Source: Limnoperna fortunei
Taxonomy: Eukaryota; Mollusca; Bivalvia; Mytilida; Modiolidae
Length of the DNA: 64,000 nucleotides
NCBI GenBank assembly: GCA_944474755.1
Contig: OX104112.1
Location: 62,837,640-62,901,639 of the forward strand
Direction: 5' to 3'
A model generated the notes under the pieces. That model ran no database searches, was not told the DNA's origin, and saw nothing but the letters and a program-made list of their open reading frames with translations. Both the position numbers and the translations under genes were made by a program. Below, piece by piece: positions 1 through 14,062 of the stretch. Every line of letters begins with the position of its first letter. The first letter of the stretch is position 1.

Positions 1-109
1 TTTTGGCTCTGATAGGCAATTAAAATGATAGTCTTGGTGATTTACCTTCTTTCAGTACCATTTTTATCAAAAGAAATAGAAGTTGATATACCTGTCTATG
101 GCCTCTTCA

Positions 110-577
110 GGTGAAGGACCACCATAGATTTTTTACTCTTTGGCTATATTAAAATTTGATAATTTTGACTTATCCTAGAAAATTTACCTTTGTTTCAAAT
201 TAAGTGACACTTCTGTCCCCTATAAAAATGCACTGGCTGAACATTCTGTCAAAATTTCACAATATGTTTCATTGCATATAAGAAAAAACGCTCAACCTGA
301 AGTCCACGTGGTCTAAAAATCTACTTTCACTTTCTATTTCAGTCCAAAAATAGTACTTGTCCCTAATTGACTCTCAACATTTTTATGTTCATTTAAAACC
401 AATAAAACTTTATCCTCAAGTTTCCTAGAATATTCAGCTTTCCAAAAATACCAAATTTATTCTGGTATCATGTGCGGTTCAAATTCTATATGATGCAAGA
501 GTGAACCTGTCTGTTGACTAGTACTACTTTTACGTACAACCTCTGGACTGCTTCCCGGTATTTGGTGGTCCTACACC
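110..577. mobile_element. 468-bp TIR element (MITE-like), copy 1
   Basis: The ends are GGTGAAGGACCACCA and TGGTGGTCCTACACC, a 15-bp inverted repeat with one mismatch in this copy. It is flanked by TCA (107-109) on the left and TAA (578-580) on the right, which would fit a decayed 3-bp target duplication of PIF/Harbinger type. It has no transposase, so it is non-autonomous. It contains the palindrome CCACGTGG. Confidence 0.75.
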
Positions 578-1819
578 TAAAGAAGATGTTTTTGTTCAAC
601 AAATTAAATAAAATTTTTCCTGGTCTTAGATTTATGTTAGTCGAAACAAATTCTAAAATTTTGTTGAATTCCTTTCAGCGGTTTTCAAGAAATGCATGAA
701 AACATACAAAGACCTCACATGCGCCTTAACATGAAAAATTAGAATGGTGATCAAGAAATGCATTATTCCTTAATTTTTCAATTTCTTAGTTGCCGATGTA
801 AATAGCAAGCTTGGCAATATACATCCAACACAAATGGACTTATTTCACAAAAGAAAGGCACTAATTACATAATTTTATCATAAATTTTGCATCTTTTTTA
901 GTTAATTTCACATCCCCCCTTTTTACAAAGTGAGATACTGAGTACCTTCAAACTGTTGGGATAAGACTTTTATCTCTTGAAATACATTTCAATTAAGAAA
1001 TATAGTATGAAACTGTCCTAATTATGCACCTAGTACATCCTGAGAAAGTTTTTGAGTTCAAATTTAAATTTATTGATATTCAGTTGTATTATATTTTGGA
1101 GGTGTACATTAATGGTTTCTAAAATGAGACTAAAATTTTATGAATTTCATTAAATGCGTTCACTATTCCATTAAGCTTAATAGTTAAATGAACATTCCTT
1201 ACTAAAAAAAACCATTAAAGTTCAAACTGGCATACAAAGAAACAAAATTATATCTTGCTTTGGTATGAAATTGCAAAAAATTGGCCAATTTCCCATTACT
1301 GCTCATGTTTAGGGAATTTTTGACAGAAGTACCATCATCTCAAGGCCCAATTATCTTAACAAGTACAATTATTGCATACGGTTACTAGTTTACTAACAAA
1401 TTTACCCCTAGCAAGCATCAGATTAGAAAATAAATAATTTTAGTATTAACCCATGCCATCAATGTAACCGACTTAAGCCGCAGGTGTAAAATTGACAAAT
1501 TCATCTTAAATACACTATTTTTCTGCATACTAGAATGTCTACCAGTTCTAGTTTTATACATTTTGACCCTTTCATTACATCCAAAACCTAAAACAGGAGT
1601 TTATTTAAATTAAAGCACATTCTACTAAGCGCGGACCACTGCAGACCCCATAATTTCATACAATATTACATAATACCATATTTAGGCTGAAATTTGACCC
1701 CCCTTATAGGTTTTGGCTCTGATAGGCAATTAAAATGATAGTCTTGGTGATTTACCTTCTTTCAGTACCATTTTTATCAAAAGAAATAGAAGTTGATATA
1801 CCTGTCTATGGCCTCTTCA

Positions 1820-2287
1820 GGTGTAGGACCACCATAGATTTTTTACTCTTTGGCTATATTAAAATTTGATAATTTTGACTTATCCTAGAAAATTTACCTT
1901 TGTTTCAAATTAAGTGACACTTCTGTCCCCTATAAAAATGCACTGGCTGAACATTCTGTCAAAATTTCACAATATGTTTCATTGCATATAAGAAAAAACG
2001 CTCAACCTGAAGTCCACGTGGTCTAAAAATCTACTTTCACTTTCTATTTCAGTCCAAAAATAGTACTTGTCCCTAATTGACTCTCAACATTTTTATGTTC
2101 ATTTAAAACCAATAAAACTTTATCCTCAAGTTTCCTAGAATATTCAGCTTTCCAAAAATACCAAATTTATTCTGGTATCATGTGCGGTTCAAATTCTATA
2201 TGATGCAAGAGTGAACCTGTCTGTTGACTAGTACTACTTTTACGTACAACCTCTGGACTGCTTCCCGGTATTTGGTGGTCCTACACC
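1820..2287. mobile_element. 468-bp TIR element, copy 2
   Basis: Same element at the same position in the second long unit. Here the left terminal repeat GGTGTAGGACCACCA is the exact reverse complement of the right end, so this is the better-preserved form. Confidence 0.75.
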
Positions 2288-5200
2288 TAAAGAAGATGTT
2301 TTTGTTCAACAAATTAAATAAAATTTTTCCTGGTCTTAGATTTATGTTAGTCGAAACAAATTCTAAAATTTTGTTGAATTCCTTTCAGCGGTTTTCAAGA
2401 AATGCATGAAAACATACAAAGACCTCACATGCGCCTTAACATGAAAAATTAGAATGGTGATCAAGAAATGCATTATTCCTTAATTTTTCAATTTCTTAGT
2501 TGCCGATGTAAATAGCAAGCTTGGCAATATACATCCAACACAAATGGACTTATTTCACAAAAGAAAGGCACTAATTACATAATTTTATCAGAAATTTTGC
2601 ATCTTTTTTAGTTAATTTCACATCCCCCCTTTTTACAAAGTGAGATACTGAGTACCTTCAAACTGTTGGGATAAGACTTTTATCTCTTGAAATACATTTC
2701 AATTAAGAAATATAGTATGAAACTGTCCTAATTATGCACCTAGTACATCCTGAGAAAGTTTTTGAGTTCAAATTTAAATTTATTGATATTCAGTTGTACT
2801 ATACTTTGGAGGTGTACATTAATGGTTTCTAAAATGAGACTAAAATTTTATGAATTTCATTAAATGCGTTCACTATTCCATTAAGCTTAATAGTTAAATG
2901 AACATTCCTTACTAAAAAAAAACCATTAAAGTTCAAACTGGCATACAAAGAAACAAAATTATATCTTGCTTTGGTATGAAATTGCAAAAAATTGGCCAAT
3001 TTCCCATTACTGCTCATGTTTAGGGAATTTTTGACAGAAGTCCATCATCTCAAGGCCCAATTATCTTAACAAGTACAATTATTGCATATGGTTACTAGTT
3101 TACTAACAAATTTACCCCTAGCAAGCATCAGATTAGAAAATAAATAATTTTAGTATTAACCCATGCCATCAATGTAACCGACTTAAGCCGCAGGTGTAAA
3201 ATTGACAAATTCATCTTAAATACACTATTTTTCTGCATACTAGAATGTCTACCAGTTCTAGTTTTATACATTTTGACCCTTTCATTACATCCAAAACCTA
3301 AAACAGGAGTTTATTTAAATTAAAGCACATTCTACTAAGCGCGGACCACTGCAGACCCCATAATTTCATACAATATTACATAATACCATATTTAGGCTGA
3401 AATTTGACCCCCCTTATAGGTTTTGGCTCTGATAGGCAATTAAAATGATAGTCTTGGTGATTTACCTTCTTTCAGTACCATTTTTATCAAAAGAAATAGA
3501 AGTTGATATACCTGTCTATGGCCTCTTCATAAAGAAGATGTTTTTGTTCAACAAATTAAATAAAATTTTTCCTGGTCTTAGATTTATGTTAGTCGAAACA
3601 AATTCTAAAATTTTGTTGAATTCCTTTCAGCGGTTTTCAAGAAATGCATGAAAACATACAAAGACCTCACATGCGCCTTAACATGAAAAATTAGCTTGGT
3701 GATCAAGAAATGCATTATTCCTTAATTTTTCAATTTCTTAGTTGCAGATGTAAATAGCAAGCTTGGCAATATACATCCAACACAAATGGACTTATTTCAC
3801 ACATAGAAAGGCACTAAATACATAATTTTATCATAAATTTTGCATCTTTTTTTGTTAATTTCACATCCCCCACCCTTTTTACAAAGTGAGATACTGAGTA
3901 CCTTCAAACTGTTGGGATAAGACTTTTATCTCTTGAAATACATTTCAATTAAGAAATATAGTATGAAACTGTCCTAATTATGCACCTAGTACATCCTGAG
4001 AAAGTTTTTGAGTTCAAATTTAAATTTATTGATATTCAGTTGTATTATATTTTGGAGGTGTACATTAATGGTTTCTAAAATGAGACTAAAATTTTATGAA
4101 TTTCATTAAATGCGTTCACTATTCCATTAAGCTTAATAGTTAAATGAACATTCCTTACTTAAAAAAACCCATTAAAGTTCAAACTGGCATACAAAGAAAC
4201 AAAATTATATCTTGCTTTGGTATGAAATTGCAAAAAATTGGCCAATTTCCCATTACTGCTCATGTTTAGGGAATTTTTGACAGAAGTACCATCATCTCAA
4301 GGCCCAATTATCTAGCAAGCATCAGATTAGAAAATAAATAATTTTAGTATTAACCCATGCCATCAATGTAACCGACTTAAGCCGCAGGTGTAAAATTGAC
4401 AAATTCATCTTAAATACACTATTTTTCTGCATACTAGAATGTCTACCAGTTCTAGTTTTATACATTTTGACCCTTTCATTACATCCAAAACCTAAAACAG
4501 GAGTTTATTTAAATTAAAGCACATTCTACTAAGCGCGGACCACTGCAGACCCCATAATTTCATACAATATTACATAATACCATATTTAGGCTGAAATTTG
4601 ACCCCCCTTATAGGTTTTGGCTCTGATAGGCAATTAAAATGATAGTCTTGGTGATTTACCTTCTTTCAGTACCATTTTTATCAAAAGAAATAGAAGTTGA
4701 TATACCTGTCTATGGCCTCTTCATAAAGAAGATGTTTTTGTTCAACAAATTAAATAAAAATTTTCCTGGTCTTAGATTTATGTTAGTCGAAACAAATTCT
4801 AAAATTTTGTTGAATTCCTTTCAGCGGTTTTCAAGAAATGCATGAAAACATACAAAGACCCTACATGCGACTTAACATGAAAAATTAGCTTGGTGATCAA
4901 GAAATGCATTATTCCTTAATTTTTCAATTTCTTAGTTGCAGATGTAAATAGCAAGCTTGGCAATATACATCCAACACAAATGGACTTATTTCACACATAG
5001 AAAGGCACTAATTACATAATTTTATCATAAATTTTGCATCTTTTTTAGTTAATTTCACATCCCCCCCCCTTTTTACAAAGTGAGATACTGAGTACCTTCA
5101 AACTGTTGGGATAAGACTTTTATCTCTTGAAATACATTTCAATTAAGAAATATAGTATGAAACTGTCCTAATTATGCACCTAGTACATCCTGAGAAAGTT

Positions 5201-7215
5201 TTTGAGTTCAAATTTAAATTTATTGATATTCAGTTGTATTATATTTTGGAGGTGTACATTAATGGTTTCTAAAATGAGACTAAAATTTTATGAATTTCAT
5301 TAAATGCGTTCACTATTCCATTAAGCTTAATAGTTAAATGAACATTCCTTACTTAAAAAAACCCATTAAAGTTCAAACTGGCATACAAAGAAACAAAATT
5401 ATATCTTGCTTTGGTATGAAATTGCAAAAAATTGGCCAATTTCCCATTACTGCTCATGTTTAGGGAATTTTTGACAGAAGTACCATCATCTCAAGGCCCA
5501 ATTATCTTAACAAGTACAATTATTGCATATGGTTACTAGTTTACTAACAAATTTACCCCTAGCAAGCATCAGATTAGAAAATAAATAATTTTAGTATTAA
5601 CCCATGCCATCAATGTAACCGACTTAAGCCGCAGGTGTAAAATTGACAAATTCATCTTAAATACACTATTTTTCTGCATACTAGAATGTCTACCAGTTCT
5701 AGTTTTATACATTTTGACCCTTTCATTACATCCAAAACCTAAAACAGGAGTTTATTTAAATTAAAGCACATTCTACTAAGCGCGGACCACTGCAGACCCC
5801 ATAATTTCATACAATATTACATAATACCATATTTAGGCTGAAATTTGACCCCCCTTATAGGTTTTGGCTCTGATAGGCAATTAAAATGATAGTCTTGGTG
5901 ATTTACCTTCTTTCAGTACCATTTTTATCAAAAGAAATAGAAGTTGATATACCTGTCTATGGCCTCTTAAAGAAGATGTTTTTGTTCAACAAATTAAATA
6001 AAATTTTTCCTGGTCTTAGATTTATGTTAGTCGAAACAAATTCTAAAATTTTGTTGAATTCCTTTCAGCGGTTTTCAAGAAATGCATGAAAACATACAAA
6101 GACCTCACATGCGCCTTAACATGAAAAATTAGCTTGGTGATCAAGAAATGCATTATTCCTTAATTTTTCAATTTCTTAGTTGCAGATGTAAATAGCAAGC
6201 TTGGCAATATACATCCAACACAAATGGACTTATTTCACACATAGAAAGGCACTAATTACATAATTTTATCATAAATTTTGCATCTTTTTTAGTTAATTTC
6301 ACATCCCCCCTCCCTTTTTACAAAGTGAGATACTGAGTACCTTCAAACTGTTGGGATAAGACTTTTATCTCTTGAAATACATTTCAATTAAGAAATATAG
6401 TATGAAACTGTCCTAATTATGCACCTAGTACATCCTGAGAAAGTTTTTGAGTTCAAATTTAAATTTATTGATATTCAGTTGTATTATATTTTGGAGGTGT
6501 ACATTAATGGTTTCTAAAATGAGACTAAAATTTTATGAATTTCATTAAATGCGTTCACTATTCCATTAAGCTTAATAGTTAAATGAACATTCCTTACTTA
6601 AAAAAACCCATTAAAGTTCAAACTGGCATACAAAGAAACAAAATTATATCTTGCTTTGGTATGAAATTGCAAAAAATTGGCCAATTTCCCATTACTGCTC
6701 ATGTTTAGGGAATTTTTGACAGAAGTACCATCATCTCAAGGCCCAATTATCTTAACAAGTACAATTATTGCATATGGTTACTAGTTTACTAACAAATTTA
6801 CCCCTAGCAAGCATCAGATTAGAAAATAAATAATTTTAGTATTAACCCATGCCATCAATGTAACCGACTTAAGCCGCAGGTGTAAAATTGACAAATTCAT
6901 CTTAAATACACTATTTTTCTGCATACTAGAATGTCTACCAGTTCTAGTTTTATACATTTTGACCCTTTCATTACATCCAAAACCTAAAACAGGAGTTTAT
7001 TTAAATTAAAGCACATTCTACTAAGCGCGGACCACTGCAGACCCCATAATTTCATACAATATTACATAATACCATATTTAGGCTGAAATTTGACCCCCCT
7101 TATAGGTTTTGGCTCTGATAGGCAATTAAAATGATAGTCTTGGTGATTTACCTTCTTTCAGTACCATTTTTATCAAAAGAAATAGAAGTTGATATACCTG
7201 TCTATGGCCTCTTCA

Positions 7216-7683
7216 GGTGAAGGACCACCATAGATTTTTTACTCTTTGGCTATATTAAAATTTGATAATTTTGACTTATCCTAGAAAATTTACCTTTGTT
7301 TCAAATTAAGTGACACTTCTGTCCCCTATAAAAATGCACTGGCTGAACATTCTGTCAAAATTTCACAATATGTTTCATTGCATATAAGAAAAAACGCTCA
7401 ACCTGAAGTCCACGTGGTCTAAAAATCTACTTTCACTTTCTATTTCAGTCCAAAAATAGTACTTGTCCCTAATTGACTCTCAACATTTTTATGTTCATTT
7501 AAAACCAATAAAACTTTATCCTCAAGTTTCCTAGAATATTCAGCTTTCCAAAAATACCAAATTTATTCTGGTATCATGTGCGGTTCAAATTCTATATGAT
7601 GCAAGAGTGAACCTGTCTGTTGACTAGTACTACTTTTACGTACAACCTCTGGACTGCTTCCCGGTATTTGGTGGTCCTACACC
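7216..7683. mobile_element. 468-bp TIR element, copy 3
   Basis: Carries the same GGTGAAGG variant of the left end as copy 1, linking this unit's left part to the first unit. Confidence 0.75.
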
Positions 7684-10169
7684 TAAAGAAGATGTTTTTG
7701 TTCAACAAATTAAATAAAATTTTTCCTGGTCTTAGATTTATGTTAGTCGAAACAAATTCTAAAATTTTGTTGAATTCCTTTCAGCGGTTTTCAAGAAATG
7801 CATGAAAACATACAAAGACCTCACATGCGCCTTAACATGAAAAATTAGAATGGTGATCAAGAAATGCATTATTCCTTAATTTTTCAATTTCTTAGTTGCA
7901 GATGTAAATAGCAAGCTTGGCAATATACATCCAACACAAATGGACTTATTTCACAAAAGAAAGGCACTAATTACATAATTTTATCATAAATTTTGCATCT
8001 TTTTTAGTTAATTTCACATCCCCCCCCTTTTTACAAAGTGAGATACTGAGTACCTTCAAACTGTTGGGATAAGACTTTTATCTCTTGAAATACATTTCAA
8101 TTAAGAAATATAGTATGAAACTGTCCTAATTATGCACCTAGTACATCCTGAGAAAGTTTTTGAGTTCAAATTTAAATTTATTGATATTCAGTTGTATTAT
8201 ATTTTGGAGGTGTACATTAATGGTTTCTAAAATGAGACTAAAATTTTATGAATTTCATTAAATGCGTTCACTATTCCATTAAGCTTAATAGTTAAATGAA
8301 CATTCCTTACTAAAAAAACCCATTAAAGTTCAAACTGGCATACAAAGAAACAAAATTATATCTTGCTTTGGTATGAAATTGCAAAAAATTGGCCAATTTC
8401 CCATTACTGCTCATGTTTAGGGAATTTTTGACAGAAGTACCATCATCTCAAGGCCCAATTATCTTAACAAGTACAATTATTGCATACGGTTACTAGTTTA
8501 CTAACAAATTTACCCCTAGCAAGCATCAGATTAGAAAATAAATAATTTTAGTATTAACCCATGCCATCAATGTAACCGACTTAAGCCGCAGGTGTAAAAT
8601 TGACAAATTCATCTTAAATACACTATTTTTCTGCATACTAGAATGTCTACCAGTTCTAGTTTTATACATTTTGACCCTTTCATTACATCCAAAACCTAAA
8701 ACAGGAGTTTATTTAAATTAAAGCACATTCTACTAAGCGCGGACCACTGCAGACCCCATAATTTCATACAATATTACATAATACCATATTTAGGCTGAAA
8801 TTTGACCCCCCTTATAGGTTTTGGCTCTGATAGGCAATTAAAATGATAGTCTTGGTGATTTACCTTCTTTCAGTACCATTTTTATCAAAAGAAATAGAAG
8901 TTGATATACCTGTCTATGGCCTCTTCATAAAGAAGATGTTTTTGTTCAACAAATTAAATAAAATTTTTCCTGGTCTTAGATTTATGTTAGTCGAAACAAA
9001 TTCTAAAATTTTGTTGAATTCCTTTCAGCGGTTTTCAAGAAATGCATGAAAACATACAAAGACCTCACATGCGCCTTAACATGAAAAATTAGAATGGTGA
9101 TCAAGAAATGCATTATTCCTTAATTTTTCAATTTCTTAGTTGCAGATGTAAATAGCAAGCTTGGCAATATACATCCAACACAAATGGACTTATTTCACAA
9201 AAGAAAGGCACTAATTACATAATTTTATCATAAATTTTGCATCTTTTTTAGTTAATTTCACATCCCCCCCTTTTACAAAGTGAGATACTGAGTACCTTCA
9301 AACTGTTGGGATAAGACTTTTATCTCTTGAAATACATTTCAATTAAGAAATATAGTATGAAACTGTCCTAATTATGCACCTAGTACATCCTGAGAAAGTT
9401 TTTGAGTTCAAATTTAAATTTATTGATATTCAGTTGTATTATATTTTGGAGGTGTACATTAATGGTTTCTAAAATGAGACTAAAATTTTATGAATTTCAT
9501 TAAATGCGTTCACTATTCCATTAAGCTTAATAGTTAAATGAACATTCCTTACTAAAAAAACCCATTAAAGTTCAAACTGGCATACAAAGAAACAAAATTA
9601 TATCTTGCTTTAGTATGAAATTGCAAAAAATTGGCCAATTTCCCATTACTGCTCATGTTTAGGGAATTTTTGACAGAAGTACCATCATCTCAAGGCCCAA
9701 TTATCTTAACAAGTACAATTATTGCATACGGTTACTAGTTTACTAACAAATTTACCCCTAGCAAGCATCAGATTAGAAAATAAATAATTTTAGTATTAAC
9801 CCATGCCATCAATGTAACCGACTTAAGCCGCAGGTGTAAAATTGACAAATTCATCTTAAATACACTATTTTTCTGCATACTAGAATGTGTACCAGTTCTA
9901 GTTTTATACATTTTGACCCTTTCATTACATCCAAAACCTAAAACAGGAGTTTATTTAAATTAAAGCACATTCTACTAAGCGCGGACCACTGCAGACCCCA
10001 TAATTTCATACAATATTACATAATACCATATTTAGGCTGAAATTTGATCCCCCTTATAGGTTTTGGCTCTGATAGGCAATTAAAATGATAGTCTTGGTGA
10101 TTTACCTTCTTTCAGTACCATTTTTATCAAAAGAAATAGAAGTTGATATACCTGTCTATGGCCTCTTCA

Positions 10170-10637
10170 GGTGTAGGACCACCATAGATTTTTTACTCTT
10201 TGGCTATATTAAAATTTGATAATTTTGACTTATCCTAGAAAATTTACCTTTGTTTCAAATTAAGTGACACTTCTGTCCCCTATAAAAATGCACTGGCTGA
10301 ACATTCTGTCAAAATTTCACAATATGTTTCATTGCATATAAGAAAAAACGCTCAACCTGAAGTCCACGTGGTCTAAAAATCTACTTTCACTTTCTATTTC
10401 AGTCCAAAAATAGTACTTGTCCCTAATTGACTCTCAACATTTTTATGTTCATTTAAAACCAATAAAACTTTATCCTCAAGTTTCCTAGAATATTCAGCTT
10501 TCCAAAAATACCAAATTTATTCTGGTATCATGTGCGGTTCAAATTCTATATGATGCAAGAGTGAACCTGTCTGTTGACTAGTACTACTTTTACGTACAAC
10601 CTCTGGACTGCTTCCCGGTATTTGGTGGTCCTACACC
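10170..10637. mobile_element. 468-bp TIR element, copy 4
   Basis: Perfect 15-bp terminal inverted repeats, same flanks (TCA left, TAA right). Confidence 0.75.
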
Positions 10638-11881
10638 TAAAGAAGATGTTTTTGTTCAACAAATTAAATAAAATTTTTCCTGGTCTTAGATTTATGTTAG
10701 TCGAAACAAATTCTAAAATTTTGTTGAATTCCTTTCAGCGGTTTTCAAGAAATGCATGAAAACATACAAAGACCTCACATGCGCCTTAACATGAAAAATT
10801 AGAATGGTGATCAAGAAATGCATTATTCCTTAATTTTTCAATTTCTTAGTTGCAGATGTAAATAGCAAGCTTGGCAATATACATCCAACACAAATGGACT
10901 TATTTCACAAAAGAAAGGCACTAATTACATAATTTTATCATAAATTTTGCATCTTTTTTAGTTAATTTCACATCCCCCCCCTTTTTACAAAGTGAGATAC
11001 TGAGTACCTTCAAACTGTTGGGATAAGACTTTTATCTCTTGAAATACATTTCAATTAAGAAATATAGTATGAAACTGTCCTAATTATGCACCTAGTACAT
11101 CCTGAGAAAGTTTTTGAGTTCAAATTTAAATTTATTGATATTCAGTTGTATTATATTTTGGAGGTGTACATTAATGGTTTCTAAAATGAGACTAAAATTT
11201 TATGAATTTCATTAAATGCGTTCACTATTCCATTAAGCTTAATAGTTAAATGAACATTCCTTACTAAAAAAACCCATTAAAGTTCAAACTGGCATACAAA
11301 GAAACAAAATTATATCTTGCTTTGGTATGAAATTGCAAAAAATTGGCCAATTTCCCATTACTGCTCATGTTTAGGGAATTTTTGACAGAAGTACCATCAT
11401 CTCAAGGCCCAATTATCTTAACAAGTACAATTATTGCATACGGTTACTAGTTTACTAACAAATTTACCCCTAGCAAGCATCAGATTAGAAAATAAATAAT
11501 TTTAGTATTAACCCATGCCATCAATGTAACCGACTTAAGCCGCAGGTGTAAAATTGACAAATTCATCTTAAATACACTATTTTTCTGCATACTAGAATGT
11601 CTACCAGTTCTAGTTTTATACATTTTGACCCTTTCATTACATCCAAAACCTAAAACAGGAGTTTATTTAAATTAAAGCACATTCTACTAAGCGCGGACCA
11701 CTGCAGACCCCATAATTTCATACAATATTACATAATACCATATTTAGGCTGAAATTTGACCCCCCTTATAGGTTTTGGCTCTGATAGGCAATTAAAATGA
11801 TAGTCTTGGTGATTTACCTTCTTTCAGTACCATTTTTATCAAAAGAAATAGAAGTTGATATACCTGTCTATGGCCTCTTCA

Positions 11882-12349
11882 GGTGTAGGACCACCATAGA
11901 TTTTTTACTCTTTGGCTATATTAAAATTTGATAATTTTGACTTATCCTAGAAAATTTACCTTTGTTTCAAATTAAGTGACACTTCTGTCCCCTATAAAAA
12001 TGCACTGGCTGAACATTCTGTCAAAATTTCACAATATGTTTCATTGCATATAAGAAAAAACGCTCAACCTGAAGTCCACGTGGTCTAAAAATCTACTTTC
12101 ACTTTCTATTTCAGTCCAAAAATAGTACTTGTCCCTAATTGACTCTCAACATTTTTATGTTCATTTAAAACCAATAAAACTTTATCCTCAAGTTTCCTAG
12201 AATATTCAGCTTTCCAAAAATACCAAATTTATTCTGGTATCATGTGCGGTTCAAATTCTATATGATGCAAGAGTGAACCTGTCTGTTGACTAGTACTACT
12301 TTTACGTACAACCTCTGGACTGCTTCCCGGTATTTGGTGGTCCTACACC
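11882..12349. mobile_element. 468-bp TIR element, copy 5
   Basis: Perfect 15-bp terminal inverted repeats, same flanks as the other copies. Confidence 0.75.
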
Positions 12350-13591
12350 TAAAGAAGATGTTTTTGTTCAACAAATTAAATAAAATTTTTCCTGGTCTTA
12401 GATTTATGTTAGTCGAAACAAATTCTAAAATTTTGTTGAATTCCTTTCAGCGGTTTTCAAGAAATGCATGAAAACATACAAAGACCTCACATGCGCCTTA
12501 ACATGAAAAATTAGAATGGTGATCAAGAAATGCATTATTCCTTAATTTTTCAATTTCTTAGTTGCAGATGTAAATAGCAAGCTTGGCAATATACATCCAA
12601 CACAAATGGACTTATTTCACAAAAGAAAGGCACTAATTACATAATTTTATCATAAATTTTGCATCTTTTTTAGTTAATTTCACATCCCCCCCTTTTACAA
12701 AGTGAGATACTGAGTACCTTCAAACTGTTGGGATAAGACTTTTATCTCTTGAAATACATTTCAATTAAGAAATATAGTATGAAACTGTCCTAATTATGCA
12801 CCTAGTACATCCTGAGAAAGTTTTTGAGTTCAAATTTAAATTTATTGATATTCAGTTGTATTATATTTTGGAGGTGTACATTAATGGTTTCTAAAATGAG
12901 ACTAAAATTTTATGAATTTCATTAAATGCGTTCACTATTCCATTAAGCTTAATAGTTAAATGAACATTCCTTACTAAAAAAACCCATTAAAGTTCAAACT
13001 GGCATACAAAGAAACAAAATTATATCTTGCTTTGGTATGAAATTGCAAAAAATTGGCCAATTTCCCATTACTGCTCATGTTTAGGGAATTTTTGACAGAA
13101 GTACCATCATCTCAAGGCCCAATTATCTTAACAAGTACAATTATTGCATACGGTTACTAGTTTACTAACAAATTTACCCCTAGCAAGCATCAGATTAGAA
13201 AATAAATAATTTTAGTATTAACCCATGCCATCAATGTAACCGACTTAAGCCGCAGGTGTAAAATTGACAAATTCATCTTAAATACACTATTTTTCTGCAT
13301 ACTAGAATGTGTACCAGTTCTAGTTTTATACATTTTGACCCTTTCATTACATCCAAAACCTAAAACAGGAGTTTATTTAAATTAAAGCACATTCTACTAA
13401 GCGCGGACCACTGCAGACCCCATAATTTCATACAATATTACATAATACCATATTTAGGCTGAAATTTGACCCCCCTTATAGGTTTTGGCTCTGATAGGCA
13501 ATTAAAATGATAGTCTTGGTGATTTACCTTCTTTCAGTACCATTTTTATCAAAAGAAATAGAAGTTGATATACCTGTCTATGGCCTCTTCA

Positions 13592-14059
13592 GGTGTAGGA
13601 CCACCATAGATTTTTTACTCTTTGGCTATATTAAAATTTGATAATTTTGACTTATCCTAGAAAATTTACCTTTGTTTCAAATTAAGTGACACTTCTGTCC
13701 CCTATAAAAATGCACTGGCTGAACATTCTGTCAAAATTTCACAATATGTTTCATTGCATATAAGAAAAAACGCTCAACCTGAAGTCCACGTGGTCTAAAA
13801 ATCTACTTTCACTTTCTATTTCAGTCCAAAAATAGTACTTGTCCCTAATTGACTCTCAACATTTTTATGTTCATTTAAAACCAATAAAACTTTATCCTCA
13901 AGTTTCCTAGAATATTCAGCTTTCCAAAAATACCAAATTTATTCTGGTATCATGTGCGGTTCAAATTCTATATGATGCAAGAGTGAACCTGTCTGTTGAC
14001 TAGTACTACTTTTACGTACAACCTCTGGACTGCTTCCCGGTATTTGGTGGTCCTACACC
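13592..14059. mobile_element. 468-bp TIR element, copy 6, at the array's right boundary
   Basis: Complete copy. After the right end and TAA (14060-14062) the sequence leaves the satellite and becomes unique (CGTACAGTTCCG). The macrosatellite therefore stops exactly at this element's end. Confidence 0.8.
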
Positions 14060-14062
14060 TAA

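Larger units (their letters stand above)
1..14062. repeat. Macrosatellite: nine full units plus one partial unit, head to tail
   Basis: The unit, taken to begin at TTTTGGCTCTGATAGGC, starts at 1, 1711, 3421, 4615, 5862, 7107, 8819, 10061, 11773 and 13483. Lengths are 1710, 1710, 1194, 1247, 1245, 1712, 1242, 1712, 1710 and a 580-bp partial. Long units contain a 468-bp element with terminal inverted repeats and short units do not. Units are nearly identical, differing by scattered substitutions and a variable C-run; the unit at 3421 also lacks about 52 bp near 4313. Marker differences define two subtypes: units at 3421, 4615 and 5862 read AGCTTGGTG and CACACATAG, the others AGAATGGTG and CACAAAAG. 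The only open frames are 61-68 residues and have no recognisable domain. Near-identity implies recent amplification or homogenisation. The array reaches base 1, so its true left end is not seen. Confidence 0.97.

Noticed and set aside
514..12471. Nine near-identical 61-68 residue frames, one in most satellite units
   Set aside because: They follow from the repeat itself. Long and short units give different N-terminal halves because the frame crosses the TIR-element junction, there is no domain, and starts include TTG. Not credible genes.
1..14062. CRISPR-like regularity of the array
   Set aside because: Units are 1.2-1.7 kb and identical throughout; there are no short repeats with unique spacers.
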